DNA of 64,000 nucleotides from Paracoccus acridae (GTDB taxonomy: Bacteria > Pseudomonadota > Alphaproteobacteria > Rhodobacterales > Rhodobacteraceae), in assembly GCF_014642735.1 (NCBI RefSeq), contig NZ_BMIV01000002.1, forward strand, positions 186,001 to 250,000, given 5' to 3'. Position numbers and translations under genes: made by a program. Below, piece by piece: positions 45,737 through 54,778 of the stretch. Position 1 is the first letter of the stretch; every line of letters starts with the position of its first letter. The notes under the pieces are model-generated. The model saw nothing but the letters and a program-made list of their open reading frames with translations, had not been told where the DNA came from and did not search any database.

Positions 45737-46564
45737 TCAGTTGGTCGCCGGAGTGGTGCCTTCCGCCGGTTCGGCGGCGGCATCGTCCTCGGGTTCCATG
45801 GCCGCATCCGTGGGCGGGGTTGCGGGCGTTTCGGCGGTGTCGGCCGGTGCCTCCATCGGCTCGGTCGTCGTGGTGGTCGCGGCGTCGGTGCCGGTCATCG
45901 CCGGATCGGTCGTGGTCGCCGGGGCGGTGCCGGTCATTGCGGGATCGGTCGTGGCTGCAGCCGAATCCGGGGTTGTCGCCATGGTGCCATCGGTGGCCAT
46001 GCCGCCGCCGGCCGCGCCTTCGGTGCCCATGGCATCCGGTGCCGCTTCCTGTTCGCGGAAGACGTATTCCGGGGCAGCCTCGGCTTCTTCCTTGGTCAGG
46101 TCGCTGCTGATTTCCTGGGCGTCATAGTTGATGGTCAACTGATCCCACGGAACGGCGATCTGCTTTTCGCCGATCCCCAGGAAGCCGCCCACGCCGATCA
46201 CGGCCGCCTTGACCGTGCCCGCCTCGCCATCGATGATCACGTCATTGATCTCGCCGATGGCTTCACCCTCGGGGGAATTCACGGTCGCGTCGGTGATCCA
46301 GTCGATCCGCAGTTCATTCGCAGCCTGTTCCTGTTCGACCTTGCCGCTTGCCGCGACGTCGGCTTCGGCAGCAGCGTCGGCTGCGGCTTCGGTGTTCTCG
46401 CCCGCGGGCATTTCGGCCGCGGGGGCGGCATCGGTCCCCATCGGGGCGGTGGTCGCATCCGTCGCGGGATCGGCAGGGGCAGGCGTCGTCGCGGTGTCCT
46501 GGGCGAACGCCGGACCCATCATCAGTGGCAGGATCATGGCCGTGCCGAGCATCAACTTGCGCAT
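45737..46564 (-). CDS. secreted PRC-barrel domain protein
   Basis: 275 residues. Signal peptide cleaves after AFA (residue 21). A low-complexity Ala/Glu/Thr stretch precedes a PRC-barrel at about 87-150 (AIGEINDVIIDGEAGTVKAAVIGVGGFLGIGEKQIAVPW), followed by a long Thr/Ala/Pro-rich tail with repeated DPAMTGT. PRC-barrels occur in envelope and stress proteins and in RimM; here a periplasmic stress role is inferred. AGGAGG precedes the start at 46564, and an EcfG-like promoter lies about 50 bases further up. Confidence 0.85.
   Translation of the reverse strand: MRKLMLGTAMILPLMMGPAFAQDTATTPAPADPATDATTAPMGTDAAPAAEMPAGENTEAAADAAAEADVAASGKVEQEQAANELRIDWITDATVNSPEGEAIGEINDVIIDGEAGTVKAAVIGVGGFLGIGEKQIAVPWDQLTINYDAQEISSDLTKEEAEAAPEYVFREQEAAPDAMGTEGAAGGGMATDGTMATTPDSAAATTDPAMTGTAPATTTDPAMTGTDAATTTTTEPMEAPADTAETPATPPTDAAMEPEDDAAAEPAEGTTPATN
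45886..45954 (-). repeat. short tandem repeat within the PRC-barrel gene
   Basis: Two 30-base copies (45886-45915 and 45925-45954) differ at two bases with a 39-base period. They encode the duplicated DPAMTGT part of the unstructured tail. Confidence 0.75.
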
Positions 46565-46615
46565 GTCTTTCCTCCTATATTTCCGCGCATTCGTGCGATG
46601 CGCGATTGAGGAGAC

Positions 46616-46640
46616 AATGCCCAATCGGCCGGCAGGTTCC
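46616..46640 (-). promoter_or_regulatory. candidate EcfG-type promoter for the PRC-barrel gene
   Basis: Read on the minus strand: GGAAC (46640-46636), 16 bases, CATT (46619-46616). It matches 8 of 9 positions of GGAAC-N16/17-CGTT and lies about 52 bases before the start codon. Confidence 0.45.
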
Positions 46641-46674
46641 GGCCGAGGGGTCCAAAAATAGGCTGCGCCCGGCC

Positions 46675-47175
46675 TCAGTCCTCGCCGCGATAGGGCTGGA
46701 CGTATTGCAGCGCCATGTCCCAGGGGAAGAAGATCCAGGTGTCCTGGCTGACCTCGGTCACATAGGTCTGGACCATCGGCTTGCCCTTGGGCTTGGCATA
46801 GACGGTCCCGAAATGCGCCTTGGGATACATCTCTCGGATCAGTTCCAGGGTGCGGCCAGAATCCACCAGGTCGTCGATCACCAGGATGCCTTCGCCATCG
46901 CCCATCAGGGCCGGATCGGGGTGGTTCAGGACCTCAAGCTGGCCTTGGCCCGCCTCGGCGCCGACGCCCTTATAGGACCGGATTGAGATCGAATCGATGG
47001 TGCGGATGTCCAATTCGCGCGCCACGATCATCGCAGGCACCAACCCGCCGCGCGTCACGGCGACGACCGCGCGCCAGTCGGTCCCGTCCAGGCGCCAGGC
47101 AAGCGCGCGGGCGTCGCGGTGCAACTGGTCCCAGCTGACGTGGAAACCCTTCTCGTGGGGCAGGCGGTCGATCAT
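46675..47175 (-). CDS. gpt: xanthine-guanine phosphoribosyltransferase
   Basis: 166-residue purine salvage enzyme converting xanthine and guanine with PRPP to XMP and GMP. The PRPP motif is [13 protein letters not shown] (about 98-110); the N-terminal part has [22 protein letters not shown]; the base-binding end has WIFFPWD. It is last in a minus-strand run fabI-LysE-gpt with gaps of 9 and 13 bases, so it is likely co-transcribed with unrelated genes. Confidence 0.94.
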   Translation of the reverse strand: MIDRLPHEKGFHVSWDQLHRDARALAWRLDGTDWRAVVAVTRGGLVPAMIVARELDIRTIDSISIRSYKGVGAEAGQGQLEVLNHPDPALMGDGEGILVIDDLVDSGRTLELIREMYPKAHFGTVYAKPKGKPMVQTYVTEVSQDTWIFFPWDMALQYVQPYRGED

Positions 47176-47188
47176 GGCAGTCCCTCTT

Positions 47189-47800
47189 TCAGTGGCGCAG
47201 GATCAGCGACAGGCCCAGCAGCCCGATCGCCAGACCAGCCGCGCGGTCGATCCAGAATTTCGCGGCATAATACCTGCGCCGAAGCCAAGGCAAAGCCATC
47301 AGCGACGCCAGCGCGGTATAAAATGCCAGTTCGACGGATATTGCCGTGGCGTAAATCGCCAGCTTGTCCCCGGCGGACAGCAACACGGGAAAGATCGACA
47401 GCAGCACGGCGGAATAGAACAGCGCGGGCTTGGGATTCGACAGGTTCAGCATCATCCCGCCGAAAAAGCCCATCCCCCGGCTGCTTTCCGCCGGGTCCGG
47501 CAAGGGGTCGGCCGCATGGCGCCACATCTTGAAGGCGATCCAAACCAGATAAGCCCCGCCCAGGATCTTCAGCGCCACATAGGTCCAGGGCAGCGCGCGA
47601 AAGATCACCGTCAGGCCCAGCAGCGCAAAGATGCACCAGACCGACGCACCGACCGCCAGGCCCCAGCCATAGGGCAGGGCGCGCCTGCGGCCCAGGGCAA
47701 AGGCGCTTTGGCTGACGGCGATGACGCCCGGACCCGGCGACAGGATGGCCACGGACAGCGTGCCGATGAACAAGGCAAGCTGATCGGCGGTGATGGACAT
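47189..47800 (-). CDS. LysE/RhtB family amino acid exporter
   Basis: 203-residue inner-membrane protein with about six spans. The family N-terminus is seen in [20 protein letters not shown], and the internal [15 protein letters not shown] is a LysE/RhtB hallmark. Likely substrates are homoserine/threonine-type amino acids, but this cannot be resolved from sequence. Nine bases separate it from fabI upstream. Confidence 0.9.
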   Translation of the reverse strand: MSITADQLALFIGTLSVAILSPGPGVIAVSQSAFALGRRRALPYGWGLAVGASVWCIFALLGLTVIFRALPWTYVALKILGGAYLVWIAFKMWRHAADPLPDPAESSRGMGFFGGMMLNLSNPKPALFYSAVLLSIFPVLLSAGDKLAIYATAISVELAFYTALASLMALPWLRRRYYAAKFWIDRAAGLAIGLLGLSLILRH

Positions 47801-47809
47801 CTGGACCGG

Positions 47810-48637
47810 TCAGTCCTTCTTGACGGTCGCGATGTCGGGCGCGTCAACGGCCTTCATGCCGACGACATGATAACCGGCATCGACGTGATGCGTCTCGCCC
47901 GTCACGCCCGCGCCCAGATGCGACAGCAGGTAGATGGCCGAATTGCCCACATCCTCGGTCGTGACGTTGCGGCGCAGGGGCGAGTTCAGTTCGTTCCATT
48001 TCATGATATAGCGGAAATCGCCGATGCCGCTGGCCGCCAGGGTCTTGATCGGGCCTGCGCTGATCGCGTTGACGCGGATCCCGTCCTTGCCCAGATCCTC
48101 GGCCAGATAGCGCACGCTGGCTTCCAAGGCCGCCTTGGCCACGCCCATCACGTTGTAATGCGGCATCACCCGTTCGGCGCCGTAATAGGTCAGCGTCAGC
48201 AGGCTGCCGCCATTGGGCATCATCGCCGATGCGTGACGCGCAACGGCCGTGAACGAATAGACCGAGATGTCCATCGTCATCATGAAATTGTCGCGCGTCG
48301 TGTCGGCATAGCGGCCGCGCAGCTGGTCCTTGTCGGAAAAGCCGATGGCATGGACCACGAAATCCAGGCTGCCCCATTCCTGTTCAAGCGTTTGAAACAG
48401 CTTCTCGATGGATGCCTCGTCGCTGACATCGCAGGGCAGGACCAGCGACGACCCCAATTGCGCGGCCAGGGGATCGACCCGCTTCTTCAGCGCCTCGCCC
48501 TGGTACGAGAAGGCAAGTTCGGCGCCTTCGCCCGCGACGGCGCGGGCGATGCCCCAGGCGATCGACTTGTCGTTCGCCAAACCCATGACAAGGCCGCGCT
48601 TGCCAGCCATCAATCCCCGCTTCTGCTCGCTTGACAT
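47810..48637 (-). CDS. fabI: enoyl-[acyl-carrier-protein] reductase (NADH)
   Basis: 275-residue divergent SDR completing each round of fatty acid elongation. The N-terminus has [19 protein letters not shown], and the catalytic Tyr-x6-Lys is within [32 protein letters not shown] is the substrate-loop signature. It is divergent from pdxH (81 bases between starts). A four-residue charged leader precedes the family start; ATG at 48637 is the first codon. Confidence 0.95.
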   Translation of the reverse strand: MSSEQKRGLMAGKRGLVMGLANDKSIAWGIARAVAGEGAELAFSYQGEALKKRVDPLAAQLGSSLVLPCDVSDEASIEKLFQTLEQEWGSLDFVVHAIGFSDKDQLRGRYADTTRDNFMMTMDISVYSFTAVARHASAMMPNGGSLLTLTYYGAERVMPHYNVMGVAKAALEASVRYLAEDLGKDGIRVNAISAGPIKTLAASGIGDFRYIMKWNELNSPLRRNVTTEDVGNSAIYLLSHLGAGVTGETHHVDAGYHVVGMKAVDAPDIATVKKD

Positions 48638-48718
48638 GTGCCGCCTCTCGCGCTTTCAACCCTTTGTGAAAGGTGCTTAGGCCAAAGGGTTGCAAGCATC
48701 AAGCGCAAGGAAAGCACC

Positions 48719-49333
48719 ATGGCTGATCGAGACGGTTTGTTTGCGGGCGACGACCCCTTCGACATCGCGCGCCGCTGGCTGGCCGAGGCCGAAAAGACCG
48801 AGCCGAACGATCCCAATGCCATCGCCCTTGCCACGGTGGACGCGGACGGCATGCCCGATGCACGCATGGTTCTTCTGAAGGAAATCGAGGGGCAGGGCAC
48901 CGAAGGGGGCTTTGTCTTCTACACGAATTACGACAGCGCGAAGGGCCGGCAGATCGCATCCACCGGCAAGGCGGCCTTTGTCATGCATTGGAAAACCCTG
49001 CGCCGCCAGGTCCGCGTGCGCGGCCATGTCACCCGTGTCGAAGGCCCGCAGGCCGACGCCTATTACAACAGCCGCGCCCTGCAAAGCCGGATCGGGGCCT
49101 GGGCCTCTCGGCAGTCGCAGCCGCTGGAAAGCCGCGGCGCACTGCTGGCCGAGGCTGCGCGCCAGGGCCTGCGCCACGGCGCAAATCCCCCCCGGCCGCC
49201 GTTCTGGGGCGGGTTCAGGATCGCCCCGACGCAGATCGAGTTTTGGGCAGATGGCGCTTTCCGGTTGCATGACCGCTTCCGCTGGGACAAAGAGGCGACC
49301 GGTGTATGGATTGTAGAGCGGCTTTCACCCTAG
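48719..49333 (+). CDS. pdxH: pyridoxamine 5'-phosphate oxidase
   Basis: 204-residue FMN enzyme forming pyridoxal phosphate. Family marks include [45 protein letters not shown] and the C-terminal [15 protein letters not shown]...ERLSP. The start at 48719 follows GCAAGGAAAG; an upstream in-frame start at 48638 overlaps fabI control sequence. No cluster partners are near. Confidence 0.95.
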   Translation: MADRDGLFAGDDPFDIARRWLAEAEKTEPNDPNAIALATVDADGMPDARMVLLKEIEGQGTEGGFVFYTNYDSAKGRQIASTGKAAFVMHWKTLRRQVRVRGHVTRVEGPQADAYYNSRALQSRIGAWASRQSQPLESRGALLAEAARQGLRHGANPPRPPFWGGFRIAPTQIEFWADGAFRLHDRFRWDKEATGVWIVERLSP

Positions 49334-49499
49334 GGCTTGACGAAAGGGCCCCGGTGGCTGACCATGGGTGATGGGCGCTGATCAGCAAGGTGCCTTTGTC
49401 TTCCGTAAGCGACCGCCGCTTTGCAGGCACAGGAATTGAACGGTTGGATTGGTTGATTTCGGGGCAGGACAAGACGCGCTGAGCGCATGTGGTGGGAAG

Positions 49500-50099
49500 A
49501 TGACGGATGAGAGAGGACTGAAGCTGGTTTCTGGGCTGGTCAAGTGGTTTGACCCGACCAAGGGCTATGGCTTCATCCTGAACGAAGAAGGCGGTGCGGA
49601 CATTTTGCTGCACGCCAACGTTCTCAGGAATTTCGGACGCAGTTCGGTCGCCGATCAGTCCCGCGTGACCGTCTGGATGCAGCCGACGCAGCGGGGCCTT
49701 CAGGCCACCGAGGTTGTTTCGATCGAGCCTCCGTTGTCGGAGGGTCCGCCGATCGCGGACCTGGACAATGGCGTGATCGAGCATCTGGAGGCGCTGCCCT
49801 TGCGGCCCGCCCGCGTCAAGTGGTTCGACAAGGCCAAGGGCTTCGGCTTTGCCAATATCTTCGGCCATCCCGATGATGTTTTCCTGCATGTCGAGGTGCT
49901 GCGCCATTCCGGCTTTGCCGACCTTGCCATCGGCGAGGCGATCGGCATCCGCGTGGTCGAAGGTCCGCGCGGCCTGATGGCGGCCCAGGTGACAAGCTGG
50001 GATCGTGGCGCCGAGAAGGGCGCCAGTTCCCTGAATGCCGCAAGCCTTGGCGATCAAGTGCAGGACATCAAGGATTTCATGGCGCATGTCGCTGAATAA
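49500..50099 (+). CDS. double cold-shock domain protein
   Basis: 199 residues with two cold-shock domains. The first (about 11-70) has SGLVKWFDPTKGYGFIL and ILLHANVL; the second (about 100-170) has ARVKWFDKAKGFGFANIFG and DVFLHVEVLRHSG. The RNP1-like KGYGFI/KGFGFA elements that bind single-stranded nucleic acid are intact in both. Duplicated CspA-type proteins of this length are typical of alphaproteobacteria and may act as RNA chaperones. A 166-base stretch upstream holds no gene. The 3' end overlaps the DUF192 gene by 14 bases. Confidence 0.9.
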   Translation: MTDERGLKLVSGLVKWFDPTKGYGFILNEEGGADILLHANVLRNFGRSSVADQSRVTVWMQPTQRGLQATEVVSIEPPLSEGPPIADLDNGVIEHLEALPLRPARVKWFDKAKGFGFANIFGHPDDVFLHVEVLRHSGFADLAIGEAIGIRVVEGPRGLMAAQVTSWDRGAEKGASSLNAASLGDQVQDIKDFMAHVAE

Positions 50100-50586
50100 G
50101 GCCGCGATTGCGGCCTTATTCCTTTCGCTGGGATGGTCCGGCCCTTCTGCTGCCGATGTGGCCTGCGCGCCCGACCGGGTGATCTTCCAGACATCCGATG
50201 GACCTGTCGCATTTCAGGTCGAACTGGCCGATGACGAAGCCGAACGCGCCCAGGGGCTGATGTTCCGCAAGTCCCTGGAACGGGGCAGCGGCATGTTGTT
50301 CGTCTATGACACGCCCCGCGCCGTCAGCTTCTGGATGCGAAACACCTATATTCCCCTGGATCTGATCTTTCTGGACCAAGCGGGCGTGATCCGGCATATC
50401 CATCCTCGTGCCGTTCCCCTGGACGAAACGCCCATTCCCGGTGCGGGCCCCGGCGATCCCGACCCCGATCGCCAGATGATTCTGGAGATCGGCGGCGGCG
50501 AGGCCGAGCGTCTGGGCCTGGCCGTGGGCCAGCCCATGGCCCATCCCCGGCTGCATCAGGATTTGGCAGCACTTCCCTGCGGCTAG
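50086..50586 (+). CDS. DUF192 exported protein
   Basis: 166 residues with a signal peptide ([20 protein letters not shown]). The DUF192 core is visible as [48 protein letters not shown], and [16 protein letters not shown]. The family is widespread, secreted and uncharacterised. The start at 50086 lies inside the cold-shock gene, with AAGGA about 12 bases upstream, so translation is probably coupled. The cold-shock/DUF192 pairing recurs in Rhodobacteraceae. Confidence 0.87.
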   Translation: MSLNKAAIAALFLSLGWSGPSAADVACAPDRVIFQTSDGPVAFQVELADDEAERAQGLMFRKSLERGSGMLFVYDTPRAVSFWMRNTYIPLDLIFLDQAGVIRHIHPRAVPLDETPIPGAGPGDPDPDRQMILEIGGGEAERLGLAVGQPMAHPRLHQDLAALPCG

Positions 50587-50600
50587 GGCTTTCCCCCGCC

Positions 50601-50627
50601 GACGCGATCCGCTAAACGGAACGCGTC
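50601..50627 (+). other. hairpin abutting the tRNA-Pro 5' end
   Basis: GACGCG-A-TCCG (50601-50611) pairs with CGGA-A-CGCGTC (50617-50627) around CTAAA, giving 10 bp and one A-A mismatch. Its last base is the first base of the tRNA. It may end the DUF192 transcript or guide 5' processing. Confidence 0.55.
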
Positions 50628-50703
50628 GGGGCGTAGCGCAGCCTGGTAGCGCGACGGTTTTGGGTACCGTAGGCCGGAAGTTCGAATCTTCTCGCCCCGA
50701 CCA
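50627..50703 (+). tRNA. tRNA-Pro (anticodon UGG)
   Basis: A 77-base cloverleaf: acceptor CGGGGCG (50627-50633) pairs with CGCCCCG (50693-50699), the anticodon stem ACGGT/ACCGT (from 50654) encloses the loop TTTGGGT with anticodon TGG at 50661-50663, the T-loop has TTCGAAT, and CCA is encoded at 50701-50703. It converges on preA, whose stop is six bases away. Confidence 0.97.
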
Positions 50704-50709
50704 CCGCCT

Positions 50710-52011
50710 TCATTCCGCCGCCTTCACCGCCATCGGGTTGTTCGGATGCGTGGTCCAGTTGGCATAGGTGCCGCGGCGGATGCCGGTGCGCAGGTCCATC
50801 TCGCCCACGGCCAATTCGCGCATGTCGATGCAGTTTTCCACCGGGCAGACGTCCAGGCACAGGTTGCAGGCGACGCATTCCTCCTCGATCACCTCGAAGA
50901 CGCGGCCGGGCTTCATGGCGATGGCCTGGTGGCTTGTATCCTCGCAGGCGGCATAGCAGCGGCCGCACTTGATGCACAGGTCCTGGTCGATCCGGGCCTT
51001 GGTGACATAGTTCAGGTTCAACTGGTTCCAATCGGTCACGTTGGGCACCGCCCGCCCGATCAGGTCCGACATCGCCATGTCGTGGCTGTCCAGATAGTCG
51101 CGCAGGCCCGAGATCATCTCCTGCACCACCTTGAAGCCATAGGTCATCGCGGCCGTGCAGACCTGCACCGTGCCCGCGCCAAGGGCCATGAACTCGGCCG
51201 CGTCGCGCCAGGTGGTCACCCCGCCGATGCCGCTGATGGGCAGGCCGTAAGTGGCGGGATTGCGCGCGATCTCGGCCACCATGTTCAGCGCGATGGGCTT
51301 GACGGCGGGCCCGCAGTAACCGCCATGCGCGCCCTTGCCGTCGATGGTGGGTTCGGGGGCGAACAGGTCCAGATCGACGCTGGTGATGCTGTTGATGGTG
51401 TTGATCAGGCTGACCGCGTCGGCGCCGCCGCGCATCGCGGCCTCGGCCGGTTTGCGGACATCGGTGATGTTGGGCGTCAGCTTCACGATGCAGGGCATGC
51501 GCGAGTATTGCTTGACCCAGCGTGTCACCATCTCGATGTATTCGGGCACCTGGCCCACGGCGCTGCCCATGCCGCGTTCGGACATGCCGTGCGGGCAGCC
51601 GAAGTTCAGTTCCACGCCGTCGGCGCCGGTATCCTCGATCCGGGCCAGGATGTCGCGCCAGCTATCTTCGTCGCAGGGCACCATCAGCGAAATCACCAGG
51701 GCGCGGTCGGGATAGTCGCGCTTGACTGACTTGATCTCTCGCAGGTTCACCTCCAGCGGGCGGTCGGTGATCAGTTCGATGTTGTTGATCCCCAGGACGC
51801 GGCGGTCGGGACCGTGGATCACGCCATATCGGGGACCGTTCACGTTGACGACGGGCGGGCCTTCGGCGCCCAGGGTCTTCCACACCACGCCGCCCCAGCC
51901 GGCCTGGAAGGCGCGGCGGACGTTGTATTCCTTGTCGGTGGGCGGGGCGGATGCCAGCCAGAACGGGTTGGGCGACTTGATTCCGATGAAATTGCTGCGC
52001 AGGTCGGCCAT
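50710..52011 (-). CDS. preA: NAD-dependent dihydropyrimidine dehydrogenase, PreA subunit
   Basis: 433-residue FMN and iron-sulfur subunit that reduces uracil and thymine to dihydropyrimidines. The N-terminal ~330 residues form a dihydroorotate dehydrogenase-like barrel with the catalytic region ELNFGCPHGMSERGMGSAVGQ. The C-terminal part has two 4Fe-4S motifs, CIKCGRCYAAC and CVACNLCLDVCPVENC. GAGGAG precedes the start. It is encoded just after preT, with 11 bases between, and is the first step of the reductive pathway completed by hydA and the amidohydrolase 9 kb away. Confidence 0.95.
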   Translation of the reverse strand: MADLRSNFIGIKSPNPFWLASAPPTDKEYNVRRAFQAGWGGVVWKTLGAEGPPVVNVNGPRYGVIHGPDRRVLGINNIELITDRPLEVNLREIKSVKRDYPDRALVISLMVPCDEDSWRDILARIEDTGADGVELNFGCPHGMSERGMGSAVGQVPEYIEMVTRWVKQYSRMPCIVKLTPNITDVRKPAEAAMRGGADAVSLINTINSITSVDLDLFAPEPTIDGKGAHGGYCGPAVKPIALNMVAEIARNPATYGLPISGIGGVTTWRDAAEFMALGAGTVQVCTAAMTYGFKVVQEMISGLRDYLDSHDMAMSDLIGRAVPNVTDWNQLNLNYVTKARIDQDLCIKCGRCYAACEDTSHQAIAMKPGRVFEVIEEECVACNLCLDVCPVENCIDMRELAVGEMDLRTGIRRGTYANWTTHPNNPMAVKAAE

Positions 52012-52022
52012 GATGGATCTCC

Positions 52023-53381
52023 TCAGCCGGGAATCTCGACCGGACGTCCGGTCAGGTGGGCGTCGATGTCTTCGGCAGCGTCGCGGCCCTGGGCCACGGC
52101 GGTGACGGTCAGGTCGTCGCCGCCTGCCGCGCAGTCGCCGCCGGCCCAGACGCCGGGGATGCTGGTGCGGCCGGGGCCTGCGACGCCGATCTTGGCGCCG
52201 TCCAGTGCCAGGTCCTGCGGCACGCCATCCAGCCGCTGGCCGATGGCGCGGAACAACTGGTCGGCCTTCAGGCGGAAGCGGTCGTCGGTCAGGTGCAGCC
52301 CGCCATCGGGATCGACTGCGGTATAGGCGAATTCGACCTCGACCACGGTGCCGTTGCCATGGACCTTGACCGGCGCGGCGTTGCAGATGATGCGGACGCC
52401 ACTGGCGGTGGCGTGGTCCTGTTCATGGCGGCTGGCGCCCATCTGCGATTGGTCGCGCCGATAGACGATGGTGACGTTTTCCGCCCCCAGCAGGCGTGCC
52501 TGCACGGCCGCATCCACGGCCGTCATGCCGCCGCCGATCACCACCACGTCGCGGCCGATGGGCAGGGTGGTCAGGTCGCTGGCCTGGCGCAGGTCGCGGA
52601 TGAAGCTGACCGCGTCCAGCACGTTCCCGCGTTCCTCGCCTTCGGCACGCAGGGCGTTGACGCCCCCCAGGCCCATGCCCAGGAACACCGCGTCGTAGTC
52701 GGCCCGCAGCGTATCCAGGGTGATGTCGCGGCCCAGCCGCTGGTCGTGGCGCAACTCGATCCCGCCGATGCCCAGGATCCAGTCCACTTCGGCCTGGGCA
52801 AAGCCGTCCACGGCCTTGTAGCTGGCGATGCCGTATTCGTTCAGCCCGCCCGGCTTGGGCCGCGCCTCGAAGATCGTGACATCGTGGCCCTTGGCGGCCA
52901 GCCTGTGCGCGCAGGCAAGGCCGGCGGGGCCCGCGCCCACGACCGCGATGCGCTTGCCCGTGGGGGCTGCACGGCGGAACGGGTGGCCGTCCTGCGCCAT
53001 CAGCCCGTCGGTCGCGTATCGCTGCAGCGCGCCGATCTCGACCGGGTCGCCTTCGGCATCCATGCGCACGCAGGCGCCTTCGCAGAGGTTCTCGGTCGGG
53101 CAGACCCGGGCGCACATGCCGCCCAGGATGTTGGCGTGAAAGATCGTCATCGCCGCCGCATCGGGCGTGCCCGTCGCGATCTGGCGGATGAACAGCGGGA
53201 TGTCGATGCTGGTCGGGCAGGCGGTGATGCAGGGCGCATCATGGCAGAAATAACAACGGTCGGCCGCGACGCGCGCCTCGTGCCGGGTCAGGGGCGGTGC
53301 GACATCGGCAAAGTTCACCGCGAGTTCATGAGGGGTAAGGCGGCCGGGAACGACGCCCGGCGCCAATCTTGCTTGGGACAT
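52023..53381 (-). CDS. preT: dihydropyrimidine dehydrogenase, PreT (NAD/FAD) subunit
   Basis: 452-residue flavoprotein passing electrons between NAD(H) and PreA. The N-terminal cysteine-rich domain has CYFCHDAPCITACPTSIDIP and GGMCARVCPTENLCEGACVR. An FAD fold (IAVVGAGPAGLACAHRLAAKG) and NAD fold (VVVIGGGMTAVDAAVQARLLG) follow. The end GVWAGGDCAAGGDDLTVTAVAQGRDAAEDI is typical of this subgroup. A weak RutR-type site lies 55-70 bases upstream of the start. Confidence 0.94.
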   Translation of the reverse strand: MSQARLAPGVVPGRLTPHELAVNFADVAPPLTRHEARVAADRCYFCHDAPCITACPTSIDIPLFIRQIATGTPDAAAMTIFHANILGGMCARVCPTENLCEGACVRMDAEGDPVEIGALQRYATDGLMAQDGHPFRRAAPTGKRIAVVGAGPAGLACAHRLAAKGHDVTIFEARPKPGGLNEYGIASYKAVDGFAQAEVDWILGIGGIELRHDQRLGRDITLDTLRADYDAVFLGMGLGGVNALRAEGEERGNVLDAVSFIRDLRQASDLTTLPIGRDVVVIGGGMTAVDAAVQARLLGAENVTIVYRRDQSQMGASRHEQDHATASGVRIICNAAPVKVHGNGTVVEVEFAYTAVDPDGGLHLTDDRFRLKADQLFRAIGQRLDGVPQDLALDGAKIGVAGPGRTSIPGVWAGGDCAAGGDDLTVTAVAQGRDAAEDIDAHLTGRPVEIPG

Positions 53382-53435
53382 TTACGTCTCCTGGCTCACC
53401 TGTTGGCAAGAATCAGGCTGACACAGGCCAAATTT

Positions 53436-53451
53436 TTTATCAAATGGTAAA
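53436..53451 (-). promoter_or_regulatory. weak RutR-like operator upstream of preT
   Basis: TTTATCA-AA-TGGTAAA at 53436-53451 matches 11 of 14 fixed positions of the RutR consensus TTGACCA-NN-TGGTCAA. It is placed as expected for control of preT-preA. Confidence 0.4.
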
Positions 53452-53479
53452 ACTTCGCGGAACGCGGTTTGCGGAAATT

Positions 53480-54778
53480 TCAGGCAGGCAGGTCCAGGAT
53501 GGCCGCCAGCCCCCCCATTGCCGACCGTTCCAGCCGCAGGCCGCCGCCATGCAGCGCCGCCAGATCCGCCACGATGGCCAGCCCCAGCCCCGACCCCGAG
53601 GCACCGTGTTCATCCAGCCGTCCCCCGCGGATCAGCGCGCGGGGGGCGTCGGTCTCCGTCATTCCCGGACCGTCATCCTCGATGCGGATGGTCAGGCCGG
53701 GGGAATGGGAAACGGTGATCGCCAGATGAGAGCGCCCCCATTTCACGGCGTTCTCGCAAAGGTTGCCGATCATCTCCTCCAGATCCTGCCGTTCGCCTGC
53801 GAAGGCGGCACCGGCAGGGCAGTCGATCCGGGCGGTCATGCCCTTGTCCTGCATGGGCCAGCGCAGGACCATCAGGATGTCGTCGATGACCGGCCGCACG
53901 GGGGTGCGCTGTCCCAGGACGCGCGGTCCGGCGGATCGGGCGCGGCGCAGATGCCAGCCGATCAGCCGGTCCATGCGGGTGATCAGCGCCTGACCGCGAT
54001 GATCGGGGGGCAGTTCGTTCGCCAGCGCCGCCAGGGGCGTCTTCAATGAATGGGCCAGGTTCCCCAGATGCTGCCGCGACCGGGCCAAAAGATCGGCGTT
54101 CTGATCGAGGGCCGCGTTGATCTCTGCCGTCAGGGGTCGCAACTCGCTGACATCGGGCAGGGCCAGCCGGTCGCGGGTTCCTGCGCGGACCCGGGCCAGG
54201 TCGCGGCGCAGACGATCCAGGCTGGTCAGCCCCGCCGTCACCTGCACCACGCTGGCCAGGGCCAGCACGATCCCCAGGACGACAAGCGCGATACCCAGCG
54301 GGCGGCTGATCTGGCGCAGGCTGTCGTCGATCTGCGCGCGAGGCGCGGTGACGGTCACGGCAATCCGCACCCCTTCATCCGGCAGCGTCACCTGGCGGCG
54401 CAGCACGCGCAGGGCCGCGCCATCCGCGCCGACCCCCAGGCCACCCGTGAATGCGCCGGCCGGTCCCCGCAGCAACCCGTCCAGCAGCGAATCGGAACGG
54501 GCAATGACCCCCGCATCGGATGCGACCTGCCAGTACCAGCCGCTGAACGGCAGCCCGAAGCGGGGATCCGTCGGCGGGTCGTCCAGTTCGATCCGGCCTT
54601 CGTCGTCCATGTCAAGAGACGCGATCAATCCATCCGCGACGGCCGCCATTTCGGCGTCGAAGCGGTCGGTGATGAAATCCCTCAGCAGCGAGGAGATGAA
54701 CAGGAACGCCGCCAGCAAGGCCGCCGCCAGCCAGACCGCCGCCAGAAGCAGCAACCGCCCCCGGATCGACCCCGTCAC
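53480..54778 (-). CDS. PhoQ-like membrane sensor histidine kinase
   Basis: 432 residues. Two membrane spans (about 8-30 and 160-185) frame a ~130-residue periplasmic sensor domain, followed by a HAMP linker. The H-box NLAHSLKTPLAALANEL is the PhoQ/FeuQ variant, then N-box NLCENAVKWGR and G-boxes EDDGPGM and GSGLGLAIV. GTG at 54778 overlaps the regulator stop by four bases. It is third in the operon PepSY-regulator-kinase. Acidic, Mg-binding patches like those of PhoQ cannot be confirmed by eye; the stimulus is unknown. Confidence 0.88.
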   Translation of the reverse strand: MTGSIRGRLLLLAAVWLAAALLAAFLFISSLLRDFITDRFDAEMAAVADGLIASLDMDDEGRIELDDPPTDPRFGLPFSGWYWQVASDAGVIARSDSLLDGLLRGPAGAFTGGLGVGADGAALRVLRRQVTLPDEGVRIAVTVTAPRAQIDDSLRQISRPLGIALVVLGIVLALASVVQVTAGLTSLDRLRRDLARVRAGTRDRLALPDVSELRPLTAEINAALDQNADLLARSRQHLGNLAHSLKTPLAALANELPPDHRGQALITRMDRLIGWHLRRARSAGPRVLGQRTPVRPVIDDILMVLRWPMQDKGMTARIDCPAGAAFAGERQDLEEMIGNLCENAVKWGRSHLAITVSHSPGLTIRIEDDGPGMTETDAPRALIRGGRLDEHGASGSGLGLAIVADLAALHGGGLRLERSAMGGLAAILDLPA

